A stretch of DNA of 64,000 nt from WTAW01 sp964406575 (GCA_964406575.1 CAYOSH010000014.1:40528-104527), one strand, 5' to 3'; counted from the first letter of the stretch, positions 8,967 through 18,453 are shown. Program-made: numbers and translations. The notes: generated by a model not told the origin, from the sequence alone.

Positions 8967-9045
8967 TATCGTGAGGAATGCGCTTCTGCATTGGAAATGC
9001 TTCAATTGTCTCATGAGAAAATATGAGATTCTGTCCGGAAGGAAT

Positions 9046-9270
9046 TCATTCCACCGCCTGGACTTCCTTAACCTCAGGGACTTTCTTCTTGATGAAGTTT
9101 GTGATCCCCTGAGTCAAAGTCATCTGTCGCATGGGACATCCTGCACAGGCCCCCAAGAGTCGCACCTTCACAATCCCGCCCTCTGTCACTCCGACAAACT
9201 CAACATCTCCCCCATCTGCCTGAAGATGAGGTTTGATTTCCTCGATGGCCTTTTTCACGTCTTCTTCCAT
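9046..9270 (-). CDS. NifU C-terminal domain (Nfu-type) iron-sulfur carrier
   Basis: This 74-residue protein is a free-standing Nfu domain. It carries the conserved LQADGGDVEFVGV segment and the cluster-binding pair C42-AG-C45 followed by PMRQMTLTQGI. Nfu proteins hold a 4Fe-4S cluster between two subunits and pass it to target enzymes. There is no A-type N-terminal domain as in enteric NfuA, so this is the short form common in other phyla. AGGAG lies 8 bases before ATG 9270. No other isc or suf genes are nearby. Confidence 0.9.
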   Translation of the reverse strand: MEEDVKKAIEEIKPHLQADGGDVEFVGVTEGGIVKVRLLGACAGCPMRQMTLTQGITNFIKKKVPEVKEVQAVE

Positions 9271-9433
9271 GCCGTATGCTCCTCAATTATTTATTGTTTA
9301 TGTTCTTTCTCGATAACACTATCTTCACAAGTTCTAATAATCTACCATGGACAATCCAATAATTCCACCCCTTATAAAACTATCACAAAGAAAATTGGAG
9401 AGATTTGGTGAGAATGATCTGGAATACCGCCCA

Positions 9434-12016
9434 TCAACTCTTCCGAAAAATGAGCTCTTTATTATCTGTTACATCCACTATCACTGTGTCGCCTTCAATA
9501 TATTCTCCTTCTAAAATAAGGAGAGCCAAGGGATTCTCAACTTCGCGTTGGAGCACTCGTTTTAATGGTCTTGCTCCGTAGATGGGATCATATCCTCTCT
9601 CAACCAGCAACGCCCTAGCTTGTTTTTGCACATCAATGCCGATTCCTCTCGCCGCAAGACGTTTCCGTAACTCATCGATCTGGATATCCAAGATCTGAAG
9701 AATCACATCTCGTGAAAGCGCTTTGAATATAATGATCTCATCCACGCGATTGAGAAATTCGGGCCTGAAGTGATTTTCGAGGATGGCCTTCACTTCCTTC
9801 TCCATCCTTTCGAAATCCTGGCTGAGCTCTTTGATTATCTGGCTCCCCAGGTTTGAGGTCATGATGATGATCGTGTTCTTAAAGTCGACCGTTCTGCCTT
9901 TTCCGTCTGTCAGTCGCCCGTCATCCAAGATCTGGAGAAGAATGTTAAAAACATCGGTATGCGCTTTCTCGATCTCATCCAAAAGCACAATGGAATAGGG
10001 CCGCCGTTTTATGGCTTCAGTGAGTTGTCCCCCCTCTTCGTATCCCACATAACCGGGAGGCGCGCCGATCAGGCGGGAAACTGTGTGCTTTTCCATATAT
10101 TCCGACATATCGAGTCTGACCAGGGCTCTTTCATCGTCAAAAAGAAACTCTGCCAGAGCGCGTGCCAGCTCGGTTTTTCCCACACCCGTCGGGCCCAGGA
10201 AAATGAAAGATCCCAAAGGCCTGGTTGCATCTTGAATCCCAGCTCGAGCCCGTCTGATCGTATTGGCCACTGCCTCAAGGGCATTGTCTTGCCCCACCAC
10301 TCTCTTTCTTAAATTCTCTTCCATTTTGATGAGCTTTTCCGCTTCCCCTTCCAGCATTTTCGAGACCGGGATTCCCGTCCACTTGGAGATCACATCTGCC
10401 ACATCCTCCTCGTCCACTTCTTCTTTGAGCATTTTCTCATGCTTCTGCATCTCCGCAAGCTCATTGGAAACCTTATCCAACTCTTTCTGCGTTTCGACCA
10501 ACTTGCCATACCGAATCTCAGCCACCTTACCCAGATCGCCTCGCCTCTCGGCATTCTGCTCTTCGCTCTTTAAGGCATCGATCGCTTCCTTGAGTTTGTT
10601 CATATCTTCGATCAGTTTCTTTTCCGCTTGCCATCGGACCTTGAGGGCATCGCTCTCCTCTTTGAGCTCAGCCAATTCTCTATTCAAAATTTCCAGTTTT
10701 TCCTTTGCACTCTTATCTTTCTCTTTTTTCAGGGCTTGCTTCTCGATCTCGATCTGGATAATGCGTCGCTCCAGCTCGTCTATCTCCTCAGGCATGCTAT
10801 CGATCTCGATCCGTATGCGTGAAGCGGCCTCATCGATCAGATCGATCGCTTTATCGGGGAGATAGCGATCTGCGATATACCGGTTCGAGAGAGTGGCCGC
10901 AGCAACCAGGGCCGAATCCTTGATCTCCACGCCGTGGTGGACTTCATATTTTTCTTTCAATCCTCGCAAGATGGAGATCGTCTCTTCAACAGAGGGCTCC
11001 CCCACATATGTCTGCTGGAATCTCCTTTCAAGAGCCGCGTCTTTTTCAATGTATTTTTTATATTCATTCAGAGTCGTCGCACCGATGCAGCGCAGCTCCC
11101 CTCGAGCCAAAGGAGGTTTGAGCATGTTGGACGCATCCACTGCTCCCTCAGCCGCGCCAGCGCCGATAATGGTGTGAAGCTCATCGATGAAAAGTATAAT
11201 CTCTCCTTCGGATTCCTTGATCTCTTTGAGAATGGCCTTGAGCCGGTCTTCAAACTCTCCGCGATATTTTGCGCCAGCGATCAAAGCACCTATGTCAAGG
11301 GCAACAACTTTCTTGTCTTTGAGTGACAGAGGAACATCACCATTGGCGATGCGCTGAGCCAATCCCTCCACAATGGCTGTTTTACCCACACCTGCTTCTC
11401 CGATCAAAACAGGATTGTTTTTAGTCCGGCGCGACAAAATTTGAATAACTCGCCTTATCTCGTCCTCCCTACCGATGACAGGGTCCATCTTTCCCTGTCT
11501 TGCCAGTTCTGTCATATCGCGGGTATACTTCTCCAAAACTTGGTATTTTCCTTCAGGCTGTGGGTCAGTCACACGCTGGCTCCCTCTGATGTCCATCAGA
11601 GCTTTGAGGACAATGTCTTCAGTCACTCCGTTGTCTTTGAGAATTCGGCAGGCTTCAGTGGTTCCCTCTTTGAGGAGCGCAAGAAACAGATGTTCGGTCG
11701 AGATGTATTCATCTTTCAGCTTCTGGGCTTCTTTCTGTGCCCCATTCATGATCTGACGGACTACAGAAGACATGTAGATATCGCCTGCTCCCTGGACTTT
11801 TGGAATTTTAGCCAAAATGTCTTCCAACTCTCGAAGAACTTTTGAGGGACTGATCCCGATTTTTGCTAGAATGGAATTGACAATATTCTCATCCTGCTCG
11901 AGAAAAGCAAAAAGGAGATGTTCAGGCTTGAGCTCCTGGTGATTCAGCTCTTCAGCTTTCGCCTGGGCATGTTGGAATGCTTCCTGTGACATAACCGTGT
12001 ATTTATCCCATTTCAT
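9434..12016 (-). CDS. clpB: ATP-dependent disaggregase ClpB
   Basis: ClpB is the hexameric AAA+ chaperone that pulls proteins out of aggregates together with DnaK. Domains in order are the N-terminal Clp_N repeat (FQHAQAKAEELNHQELKPEH), AAA1 with Walker A GEAGVGKTAIVEG, the long coiled-coil middle domain that separates ClpB from ClpA and ClpC, and AAA2 with GPTGVGKTELARAL plus the C-terminal D2-small domain. At about 860 residues it has the normal length. I start it at ATG 12016 (MKWDKYT), where GGAGGAG lies about 10 bases upstream; the frame opens at 12049. No CIRCE operator is visible upstream. A TATAAT (minus strand, 12099-12094) could be a -10 box, but its -35 is weak. Confidence 0.96.
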   Translation of the reverse strand: MKWDKYTVMSQEAFQHAQAKAEELNHQELKPEHLLFAFLEQDENIVNSILAKIGISPSKVLRELEDILAKIPKVQGAGDIYMSSVVRQIMNGAQKEAQKLKDEYISTEHLFLALLKEGTTEACRILKDNGVTEDIVLKALMDIRGSQRVTDPQPEGKYQVLEKYTRDMTELARQGKMDPVIGREDEIRRVIQILSRRTKNNPVLIGEAGVGKTAIVEGLAQRIANGDVPLSLKDKKVVALDIGALIAGAKYRGEFEDRLKAILKEIKESEGEIILFIDELHTIIGAGAAEGAVDASNMLKPPLARGELRCIGATTLNEYKKYIEKDAALERRFQQTYVGEPSVEETISILRGLKEKYEVHHGVEIKDSALVAAATLSNRYIADRYLPDKAIDLIDEAASRIRIEIDSMPEEIDELERRIIQIEIEKQALKKEKDKSAKEKLEILNRELAELKEESDALKVRWQAEKKLIEDMNKLKEAIDALKSEEQNAERRGDLGKVAEIRYGKLVETQKELDKVSNELAEMQKHEKMLKEEVDEEDVADVISKWTGIPVSKMLEGEAEKLIKMEENLRKRVVGQDNALEAVANTIRRARAGIQDATRPLGSFIFLGPTGVGKTELARALAEFLFDDERALVRLDMSEYMEKHTVSRLIGAPPGYVGYEEGGQLTEAIKRRPYSIVLLDEIEKAHTDVFNILLQILDDGRLTDGKGRTVDFKNTIIIMTSNLGSQIIKELSQDFERMEKEVKAILENHFRPEFLNRVDEIIIFKALSRDVILQILDIQIDELRKRLAARGIGIDVQKQARALLVERGYDPIYGARPLKRVLQREVENPLALLILEGEYIEGDTVIVDVTDNKELIFRKS

Positions 12017-12229
12017 TTTTCCGCTCTCCTCCGGCAAGATTGAATCCATTCAATTGGAAATGGATGCCCGGTGTCACTCCACGCGGGAAAGATATTATAT
12101 CCAATTTCAAACGGTTCGGTCTACTGAACGTTTCGGCACGTAAGTTTGTCCGCTTGATCCCAGAGGGTCATTCCCCTCTAAAATCTGGAGAAATATCTCT
12201 AATTGAAAGACCTGCATTATCAAAAAAGT

Positions 12230-12286
12230 CCTCTATTGAAATTTTTCTTGACAATTTAGTCAAAAATGCTATTTTTCCAATAGAGG
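12230..12286 (+). promoter_or_regulatory. Promoter enclosed by a 9-bp inverted repeat, upstream of the acidic protein gene
   Basis: TTGACA (12248-12253) and TATTTT (12270-12275) are 16 bases apart, a good sigma-70 promoter for the gene starting at 12293. CCTCTATTG (12230-12238) and CAATAGAGG (12278-12286) form a perfect inverted repeat bracketing the promoter. The right arm would cover the transcription start, as an operator might. The leader would be only about 10 bases. Confidence 0.6.
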
Positions 12287-12292
12287 CCAGAA

Positions 12293-12625
12293 ATGGAAGA
12301 AATCGAAATATCGAGTTGGGTCATACTTGAGGCCATTCAAAAAGCTGCCAAGGTTGTGGAAACTGTGGGCGATCTCCAAACAGGACACATGAAATCTGTT
12401 TTCTGTGTCGTCGAAGATGATTATTTGGAATTGGTTTATCTCGATACAGAATCAAATTTCTTGAGAAGATATGAGAGCAAAGAAGAATTCGAGCTTGCCC
12501 TGGAAAAGCTTAAAGAAGAAGAAGGTGAATTCTCCTATCCTGAGAGCCACAACTTCGATGATGACTTCAGAGACGAAGATAACATGGATGAACTCGCTTC
12601 TGATGAAGATTCAGAAAGCATTTGA
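12293..12625 (+). CDS. Small, highly acidic protein of unknown function
   Basis: I do not recognise this 110-residue protein. The N-terminal two thirds look like a compact alpha/beta domain (ISSWVILEAIQKAAKVVETVG, then FCVVEDDYLELVYLDT). The C-terminal third is strongly acidic, rich in D, E and S, with few basic residues, and probably disordered. There is no signal peptide or membrane segment, so it is likely cytoplasmic. A strong promoter and GAGG ribosome site precede ATG 12293. It is transcribed divergently from clpB, with a 276-base gap, and converges with mutS across a repeat copy. Both the promoter and the coherent composition argue that it is real. Confidence 0.7.
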   Translation: MEEIEISSWVILEAIQKAAKVVETVGDLQTGHMKSVFCVVEDDYLELVYLDTESNFLRRYESKEEFELALEKLKEEEGEFSYPESHNFDDDFRDEDNMDELASDEDSESI

Positions 12626-12672
12626 CACGAAGTCCTTTTGAACTCTCCCCTATCTTAATCCGTCATATCCAA

Positions 12673-12881
12673 CCTGAATAATTGATCAAATCTGCCGATT
12701 CCTACCTTCAAAAGACTTCGATTACATTATCGGCATCTTTTAGCTTTAGGCACCACCCCCCAACCTAATCCGCTGATCTCACCCCATCTGCTGCGTTATA
12801 TTGGGGTCTCGCCGTAGTAAACGACAGCTTCATCCTCCATGTCTTGCATCCGCACTAACCTCAACTCGCGAATGATCCAGG
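12673..12881. repeat. Dispersed intergenic repeat R, copy 1 (209 bp)
   Basis: The ends are imperfect inverted repeats, CCTGAATAATT at the left and AATGATCCAGG at the right. The interior shares blocks with copies at 26257 and 38385, for example GATCTCACCCCATCTGCTGC and a GTAGTAA-type hairpin. It fills the gap between the 3' ends of the acidic protein gene and mutS and has no coding potential. Confidence 0.75.
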
Positions 12882-12899
12882 CTTTAGGGATAGGTTCAT

Positions 12900-15578
12900 C
12901 TAGGGCTCTTTATTCTTGAGTTTGTCTTTCAGCTTATCGAGAAGATTGAGGGCTTCGAGAGGAGTCAGTGCGTTCAAGTCACATTTTTCGATCTCTTCTC
13001 TGAGACTCTCAAATGTTTCCCTTTCCCGGTCTTCTTGGAAGAGAAGCAATTGGGATTTGTTTCTTTGAGCCGAGGAACGATAGGCAATTTTGGGAAGGCC
13101 TGCATCATCCAGTTCTTTTTTCTCGAGATTGAAGAGAATCTCCTTGGCTCTTTTAATCACAGGGCGGGGAATTCCCGCAAGTTTAGCCACATGGATGCCA
13201 TAGCTTTGGTCAGAAGGCCCTGGCACAATTTTTCTCAGAAAAATAATCTCATCCTTCCATTCTTTAACTGACACATGATAATTTTTTATCCGTGGGAGCG
13301 TGAGGGAAAGCTCTGTTAACTCATGGTAATGGGTCGCAAAAAGAGTCTTTGCGCGCGTATTTTCGTTCTCATGAAGATATTCGGCCAACGCCCAAGCAAT
13401 ACTCAAGCCGTCAAAAGTGCTCGTTCCTCTTCCTATCTCATCCAGCAGGATCAGACTCTGAGACGTGGCATTGTTGAGAATATTGGCAGCTTCGAGCATC
13501 TCTACCATGAACGTGGATTGTCCGACCATCAAATAATCCATGGCTCCGATGCGTGTGAAGATCCTGTCGACGATCCCGATCTCTGCCTGATCGGCAGGAA
13601 CATATGAACCCATTTGGGCCAGAATACAGATCAAGGCCACCTGACGCAAATACGTGGACTTCCCTCCCATATTAGGTCCCGTAACGATCAGGATCTGGTC
13701 TCCATCTCTGTCCAAATACACATCGTTGGGAACAAAAGGCTCTTCATTGGTCACTTCTATCACAGGATGGCGGCCTCCAAATATCTTAATGGCCTCTTCA
13801 GACTTCACAGCGGGACGCACGTAATTCCTCAGCGATGCCAGCTCACTCAAAGAGGACAGCACATCGAGCGTGGCGATATCCAAAGCTATCTTCTGGAGTC
13901 TTGCAGTTTCAGCGGCGATCTTATCTCTGATCTCAAGGAAAAGGGCGTGCTCCAGCTCTCCGATTCGCTGTTCCGCATGGACCACTTTATCTTCATACTC
14001 CTTGAGCTCTGGAGTGATGAAGCGCTCGGAATTGGACAATGTCTGTTTGCGAAAATAGTCTTCAGGAACCAACGAAAGATTCGGCTTGGTCACATCAATG
14101 TAGTACCCAAAAACTTTGTTGTAGCGGATCTTGAGAGAAGAGATGCCCGTCCTCTTTCTTTCCTCTCTCTCGAGTTGAGTGATGAATGTTTTCCCTGAGC
14201 GGCTGATCTCCCTCAAATCATCCAGCTCGGCGTTGTAGCCCTCCTTGATGATCCCCCCCTCTGTGAGCAAATATGCCGGATCTTCCTTGATAGATCTTCT
14301 TATCAGATCGACGATATCTTGGGCGTTATCCCAGGCCTCACGGATCGATTTGAGTTTATCCGAAAAAAACGACACGAGAATATTTTGAATCTGTGGCAGA
14401 GAAAGTAGAGATATCTGCAGTGTGATCAGATCACGCGCATTGGCCACAGCAAGGGAGATTTTCCCTGTAAGCCGTTCCAGGTCATAAATATCTTTCAGAA
14501 CGTCCCGAAGTTCATGACGTTCGATCGTGGACCCGAGCAATTCCGATACACACTCCAATCGCTGTTCAATTGCGGGACAATCCCTCAGAGGCTGAAGGAG
14601 CCAGGATCTGAAGAGCCTTGCACCCATTGATGTTTTTGTGAAGTCTATAACATCCAAGAGGGAACCGAATCGTTTGCCATCTCTCAGATTCTTGACCAAC
14701 TCCAGATTCTTAATGGTGGATGTGTCCAAAATCATGTGTTGGTGAGGCTGGATGAAGGCCATCGAATGGATGAGTGTGAGGGAGTCCTTTCTGAGCATTC
14801 TCAGATAGTGTAACAAAGCACCCGCTGCAGAAACGGCAAATGGCTTATCGGCAAGGCCGAACCCTTCCAAGGATCTCACCTGGAACTGAGTCAGCAGGAT
14901 GTTCTTGGCTTGAGCATAATCAAACACCCAATCCTCCTGGGGGCTTTTCACTAGATCTCCCAGTGCATTCTGTGCAAGGATGCTGTCGATTTTTGATTCC
15001 TGACTTTGTGGATAGAGGATCTCCTTCGGAGAAAACCTGAACAATTCGTCGGCAAGACCCCTGTGGGTTTGGGGATCACTCTGAGCTGTTTTGAGTTGAC
15101 CTGAGACGAGATCGATAACAGCTAGTCCCCATGAATTCTCTTCAAAAAACAAACTGGAAACAAAGGTGTTTTCCCTTCCTTCCTCCATATCCAGCTCGAT
15201 GGCCGTTCCTGGAGTTAAGACTTTAACGACATCTCTCTTAACGACCCCTTTGGCATGTTTGGCATCCTCCACTTGTTCGCATATGGCAACCTTAAATCCG
15301 TGTTTGAGAAGCTTTTTTAGATATGGCTCTGCTGCATGGTAAGGGATGCCGCACATAGGAACCTTTTGTCGTGAGGTGAGAGCAATCTCCAAAACGGGAG
15401 ATGCTTTTTTTGCATCCTCATAGAACATCTCATAAAAATCTCCCAGGCGAAAAAAAAGAAGAGAATCCGGGTACTTCTGTTTGATGCCGAGATACTGCTC
15501 CATCATCGGAGTGAGAGCTTTTTTTGAAGGCATCGCGTTTTCAACTATACTTTGCACATGCTCTTTTTTCAAGCCCAT
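12900..15578 (-). CDS. mutS: DNA mismatch repair protein MutS
   Basis: MutS binds mismatches and small loops as a dimer and recruits MutL using ATP. The mismatch-reading motif GDFYEMFYEDA lies in domain I near the N-terminus. The connector, lever and clamp domains follow. The ATPase domain carries Walker A GPNMGGKSTYLRQ, LLDEIGRGTSTFDGLSIAWA and FATHYHELTEL. At 892 residues it is in the MutS1 range. The start is uncertain: ATG 15578 (MGLKKEH) and ATG 15533 (MPSKKAL) both lack a strong ribosome site. It is a single gene on the minus strand; no mutL is present in the window. The stop is 18 bases beyond repeat copy 1. Confidence 0.96.
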   Translation of the reverse strand: MGLKKEHVQSIVENAMPSKKALTPMMEQYLGIKQKYPDSLLFFRLGDFYEMFYEDAKKASPVLEIALTSRQKVPMCGIPYHAAEPYLKKLLKHGFKVAICEQVEDAKHAKGVVKRDVVKVLTPGTAIELDMEEGRENTFVSSLFFEENSWGLAVIDLVSGQLKTAQSDPQTHRGLADELFRFSPKEILYPQSQESKIDSILAQNALGDLVKSPQEDWVFDYAQAKNILLTQFQVRSLEGFGLADKPFAVSAAGALLHYLRMLRKDSLTLIHSMAFIQPHQHMILDTSTIKNLELVKNLRDGKRFGSLLDVIDFTKTSMGARLFRSWLLQPLRDCPAIEQRLECVSELLGSTIERHELRDVLKDIYDLERLTGKISLAVANARDLITLQISLLSLPQIQNILVSFFSDKLKSIREAWDNAQDIVDLIRRSIKEDPAYLLTEGGIIKEGYNAELDDLREISRSGKTFITQLEREERKRTGISSLKIRYNKVFGYYIDVTKPNLSLVPEDYFRKQTLSNSERFITPELKEYEDKVVHAEQRIGELEHALFLEIRDKIAAETARLQKIALDIATLDVLSSLSELASLRNYVRPAVKSEEAIKIFGGRHPVIEVTNEEPFVPNDVYLDRDGDQILIVTGPNMGGKSTYLRQVALICILAQMGSYVPADQAEIGIVDRIFTRIGAMDYLMVGQSTFMVEMLEAANILNNATSQSLILLDEIGRGTSTFDGLSIAWALAEYLHENENTRAKTLFATHYHELTELSLTLPRIKNYHVSVKEWKDEIIFLRKIVPGPSDQSYGIHVAKLAGIPRPVIKRAKEILFNLEKKELDDAGLPKIAYRSSAQRNKSQLLLFQEDRERETFESLREEIEKCDLNALTPLEALNLLDKLKDKLKNKEP

Positions 15579-15699
15579 CGCTTTCTATGGGAACATTCCA
15601 TTCCTGGAATATTGAAAGAGGCGATAGCGGGAAAGGTGTTTCCCTGGTTCATAAAATCCAATTTACGTTTGGCAAAAGATGGTTTAATATTGTAGAACC

Positions 15700-16854
15700 A
15701 TGCGCTTGCAAAAGAAGACTGCTCTGATAATCCTATTGATCTTTATCCTATTCCTGCTGATCTTTCTCATCCGGGTGAAGAACGACATGGACGACTTTGA
15801 AGTGAATTACAAGGCTGGAAAGAGACTCAAACTGGCAGAGACTCTATACAGATTCGAAGACAGGCATTACATGTTCAAGTATCTGCCCTCGTGTGCGTAT
15901 CTCTATCTGCCGCTCTCCTTTCTGCCCCTTGATCTCGCTAAAGGCATCTGGTACTTCTTCATCATTTTCTGCACCGCAGCCCTCATCCGTATCTCTTACG
16001 AGCTCGTGCCTTCATCCAAAGAGAAATCCAAATGCCTTATGGTAATCCCTCCCCTGATCCTGACCAAATATTTCCTCAGAGAGCTGGACCTGGGTCAGAT
16101 CAACACCCTGGTGACACTGGTTCTGCTTTTAATGCTCTGGCTCCTTCAAAAATCAGAAAAAGAGAAACCGAGAAAAAAAGACATCCAAGCGGGTCTTTTA
16201 TGGGGCCTCGCTGTCGCACTTAAACCATACGCACTGATATTTTTCCCTTATTTTGTCATTAAAAGAGAATGGAAAAGCCTGATAAGCGGAGTGTGCTTTT
16301 CGGGAATAGCGGTTCTTTCCCCTTCTCTGTACTATGGTCTCGAGGGGAACTTCATTGTCTTGAAGGAATGGTATGGAACTCTCTCTCAATCCACGCCGAC
16401 CTTGTTTGTCACCTGGGACAACATCTCCATCATTGGATTTTTTACCAAATGGTTGGGAGATGCAAAAATCTCTTTCATTCTCTACATAATTGCTCTTTCT
16501 CTTTTTGCCATTCTTGTGCTGCTCCTTATCCATTTTGGGAAAAATTTGGAGAGAGCCCCAGTGCTTGAGTCCGCAGTCCTCATCGGTCTCATACCCTTGG
16601 TATCGCCTCTCGGGTGGGACTATACTCTGCTCATGTTCATTCTGGGAATTATGATCATTTTGAACTACTTTTCGTCTTATCCCAAATTTTGGCAGGGTTT
16701 CCTCGCGCTCAATCTCGGCATCATCCTCTTCTCTGTCTATGATATTATCGGTAAAAACCTATACTCGATCTTTACGCTAAAGTCCGTTGCCACTATCAAT
16801 TTCCTCATCCTGATCGGATATCTCGCTTACCTCCGGTTTAAAAAAATATGCTGA
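15700..16854 (+). CDS. Membrane glycosyltransferase, GT87 (DUF2029) family
   Basis: This 384-residue integral membrane protein has about ten hydrophobic segments. After the first helix it carries the family signature: an acidic pair (NDMDDFEVNYKAGKRL), a tyrosine in LYRFEDRHYMFKYLPSCAY and a conserved region around a second acid. GT87 enzymes are GT-C fold mannosyl- or other glycosyltransferases using polyprenyl-phosphate sugars on the outer face of the inner membrane. The acceptor here cannot be predicted. It is transcribed divergently from mutS, with about 120 bases between the starts, and is followed by the phosphatidyltransferase and HAD genes on the same strand. Confidence 0.82.
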   Translation: MRLQKKTALIILLIFILFLLIFLIRVKNDMDDFEVNYKAGKRLKLAETLYRFEDRHYMFKYLPSCAYLYLPLSFLPLDLAKGIWYFFIIFCTAALIRISYELVPSSKEKSKCLMVIPPLILTKYFLRELDLGQINTLVTLVLLLMLWLLQKSEKEKPRKKDIQAGLLWGLAVALKPYALIFFPYFVIKREWKSLISGVCFSGIAVLSPSLYYGLEGNFIVLKEWYGTLSQSTPTLFVTWDNISIIGFFTKWLGDAKISFILYIIALSLFAILVLLLIHFGKNLERAPVLESAVLIGLIPLVSPLGWDYTLLMFILGIMIILNYFSSYPKFWQGFLALNLGIILFSVYDIIGKNLYSIFTLKSVATINFLILIGYLAYLRFKKIC

Positions 16855-16980
16855 GTGACTTGAAAACAAACGGAATAGACGAATTATTGTTTTTGGAATC
16901 ACCAAGCTGATCATTCATTAATGCAAAGAAATATTCATGCCACCAAGGAAATATGGATGCTCACGAACAGATGCGTTGTG

Positions 16981-17010
16981 TTGACAGTGTAAAAACAAAA
17001 AAAGTAAAAT
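16981..17010 (+). promoter_or_regulatory. Promoter for the CDP-alcohol phosphatidyltransferase gene
   Basis: TTGACA (16981-16986) and TAAAAT (17005-17010) are 18 bases apart, about 45 bases before the ATG at 17055. The same gap (16855-17054) holds a diverged match to the MITE-like element's right end at 16941-16964. Confidence 0.6.
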
Positions 17011-17054
17011 GGAGGTAAGAACTTGGAAGGGCCTCACAAATTTCCTTCAAGAGA

Positions 17055-17648
17055 ATGGAATTACAATTGGATTCCACCGCATATAAGAGCAATCGGCGAG
17101 GATATATTCTGGTCCAGTCCATCACTTTAGTGAGAATTCCGCTATCCATACTATTTTTGATTATTATAGCGCTCTGTGAAAAATCCACTCTGACTCTTGT
17201 CATCGGGATCGGACTGCTCCTGCTCATCGAAACGACAGATGCTATCGACGGTCATATTGCTCGACATTTCAATCTAGCCTCCGAATATGGCGCAACACTC
17301 GACCCCTATGCAGACAGCATATCACGATTGCTCATCTACTCAACTCTGGCATCAATAAACCTAGTCCTGTTATTGGTCCCCCTCACAATGGCCCTCCGCG
17401 ATATCACAGTCGCCTATGCAAGAATCCTGCTCGCACAAAAGAATCGAACCGTTTCTGCACGGATCAGCGGAAAGATAAAAGCCATCGTCCAGGCTATAGG
17501 CTCATTCCTGGCGATTCTGGGTCCCTATTATTGGGATCATGTCGGCACTTGGAGCTTCTATGCTCTATCGTGGGTAATCATCTCCGTGACATTTCTCTCT
17601 TCGATCGAATACATGAAGGATGCCTTTCTTGCGATTAAAAAAAAATGA
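17055..17648 (+). CDS. CDP-alcohol phosphatidyltransferase family membrane protein
   Basis: The 197-residue protein has about five membrane helices and the complete catalytic signature of the family in residues 62-87: D-x2-DG-x2-AR-x8-G-x3-D-x3-D, seen as DAIDGHIAR, then GATLD and PYAD. Members transfer a phospho-alcohol group from a CDP carrier (such as CDP-diacylglycerol) to a second alcohol, as in phosphatidylglycerol-phosphate or phosphatidylinositol-phosphate synthesis. The exact substrate cannot be told from sequence. ATG 17055 has only a weak ribosome site, but an in-frame stop upstream rules out a much earlier start. The HAD hydrolase gene follows within 7 bases. Confidence 0.87.
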   Translation: MELQLDSTAYKSNRRGYILVQSITLVRIPLSILFLIIIALCEKSTLTLVIGIGLLLLIETTDAIDGHIARHFNLASEYGATLDPYADSISRLLIYSTLASINLVLLLVPLTMALRDITVAYARILLAQKNRTVSARISGKIKAIVQAIGSFLAILGPYYWDHVGTWSFYALSWVIISVTFLSSIEYMKDAFLAIKKK

Positions 17649-17655
17649 GCCTGTC

Positions 17656-18453
17656 ATGCAGACGTTTGATAGAACACTCAAGAATAAGCGTATTGTCTTC
17701 ATGGATTTGGATGGAACAGTCTATTTGGGTGATGATCTGATCCGTGGAGCCACTCAGTTCCTGGCTTATCTGAAAGAGAATAACATCCACCACTATTTTT
17801 TATCAAACAACTCATCCCGATCGAAGGCAGCTTATGTGAAAAAATTGTCCCGATTGGGGATCCGAACAGACAGAGATCATATCATCCTGTCCACCGATGG
17901 AGTCATCGAATTTCTGCTCAGTCGCGATATACAAGATGTATATGTCGTGGGAACCCAATCCATGAAGGATATGTTTCAAAAGGCGAATATCCATGTGGCT
18001 TCGGATGATCCTGTGTATGTTATCCTGGGATACGATACAGAGCTCACATACGATAAATTGCGGAGAGCCGCCCTTTTCCTACAAAAGGATGTCCCCTTGA
18101 TCGCTACGCATCCCGACATTGTCTGCCCCACGCCGGAAGGACCGGTTCCGGATGTGGGGGCCATGCTGGCCCTTTTTGAAATCTCGACAAAAGTAAAGCC
18201 CGAAAAAATTTTTGGAAAACCCAATCCAGAGATGATCGCCCACGTATTTAAAAAACACAATGTGAATCCTGAGGATGCCGTGATGATCGGCGACCGTATT
18301 TATACGGACATGGAACTGGCGCTCCGTGTTCCGTGTGACTTCATCCTGGTTCTGAGCGGAGAGACTCAAAAGGCAGAACACCAGAACCTGCCTTTTCCCC
18401 CTGCACTTGTAGTCGACACGATCGGCGATATCATTCCTGAAGGAGATCTTTAG
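17656..18453 (+). CDS. HAD-superfamily hydrolase, subfamily IIA (NagD-like)
   Basis: The protein (about 265 residues) has the subfamily IIA layout: motif I FMDLDGTVYLGD near the N-terminus, motif II FLSNNSSRSKAAY, an inserted C2 cap domain, motif III GKPNPEMI and motif IV MIGDRIYTDMELA. Relatives dephosphorylate small sugar phosphates, 2-phosphoglycolate or nucleotides. Directly after a phosphatidyltransferase gene, a phospholipid-related phosphatase role (as for PGP phosphatase) is possible but inferred. I chose ATG 17656, 7 bases after the upstream stop; an in-frame ATG at 17620 would overlap that gene. Its last 23 bases overlap the 3' end of fabD on the other strand. Confidence 0.85.
   Translation: MQTFDRTLKNKRIVFMDLDGTVYLGDDLIRGATQFLAYLKENNIHHYFLSNNSSRSKAAYVKKLSRLGIRTDRDHIILSTDGVIEFLLSRDIQDVYVVGTQSMKDMFQKANIHVASDDPVYVILGYDTELTYDKLRRAALFLQKDVPLIATHPDIVCPTPEGPVPDVGAMLALFEISTKVKPEKIFGKPNPEMIAHVFKKHNVNPEDAVMIGDRIYTDMELALRVPCDFILVLSGETQKAEHQNLPFPPALVVDTIGDIIPEGDL

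Noticed and set aside
10263..10865. A 200-residue serine-rich frame on the plus strand
   Set aside because: It lies wholly inside clpB on the other strand and its composition is the mirror of clpB's coiled-coil codons.
12017..12292. Heat-shock operator (CIRCE) upstream of clpB
   Set aside because: I looked for the TTAGCACTC/GAGTGCTAA repeat and found none. A TATAAT is present but its -35 partner is poor.
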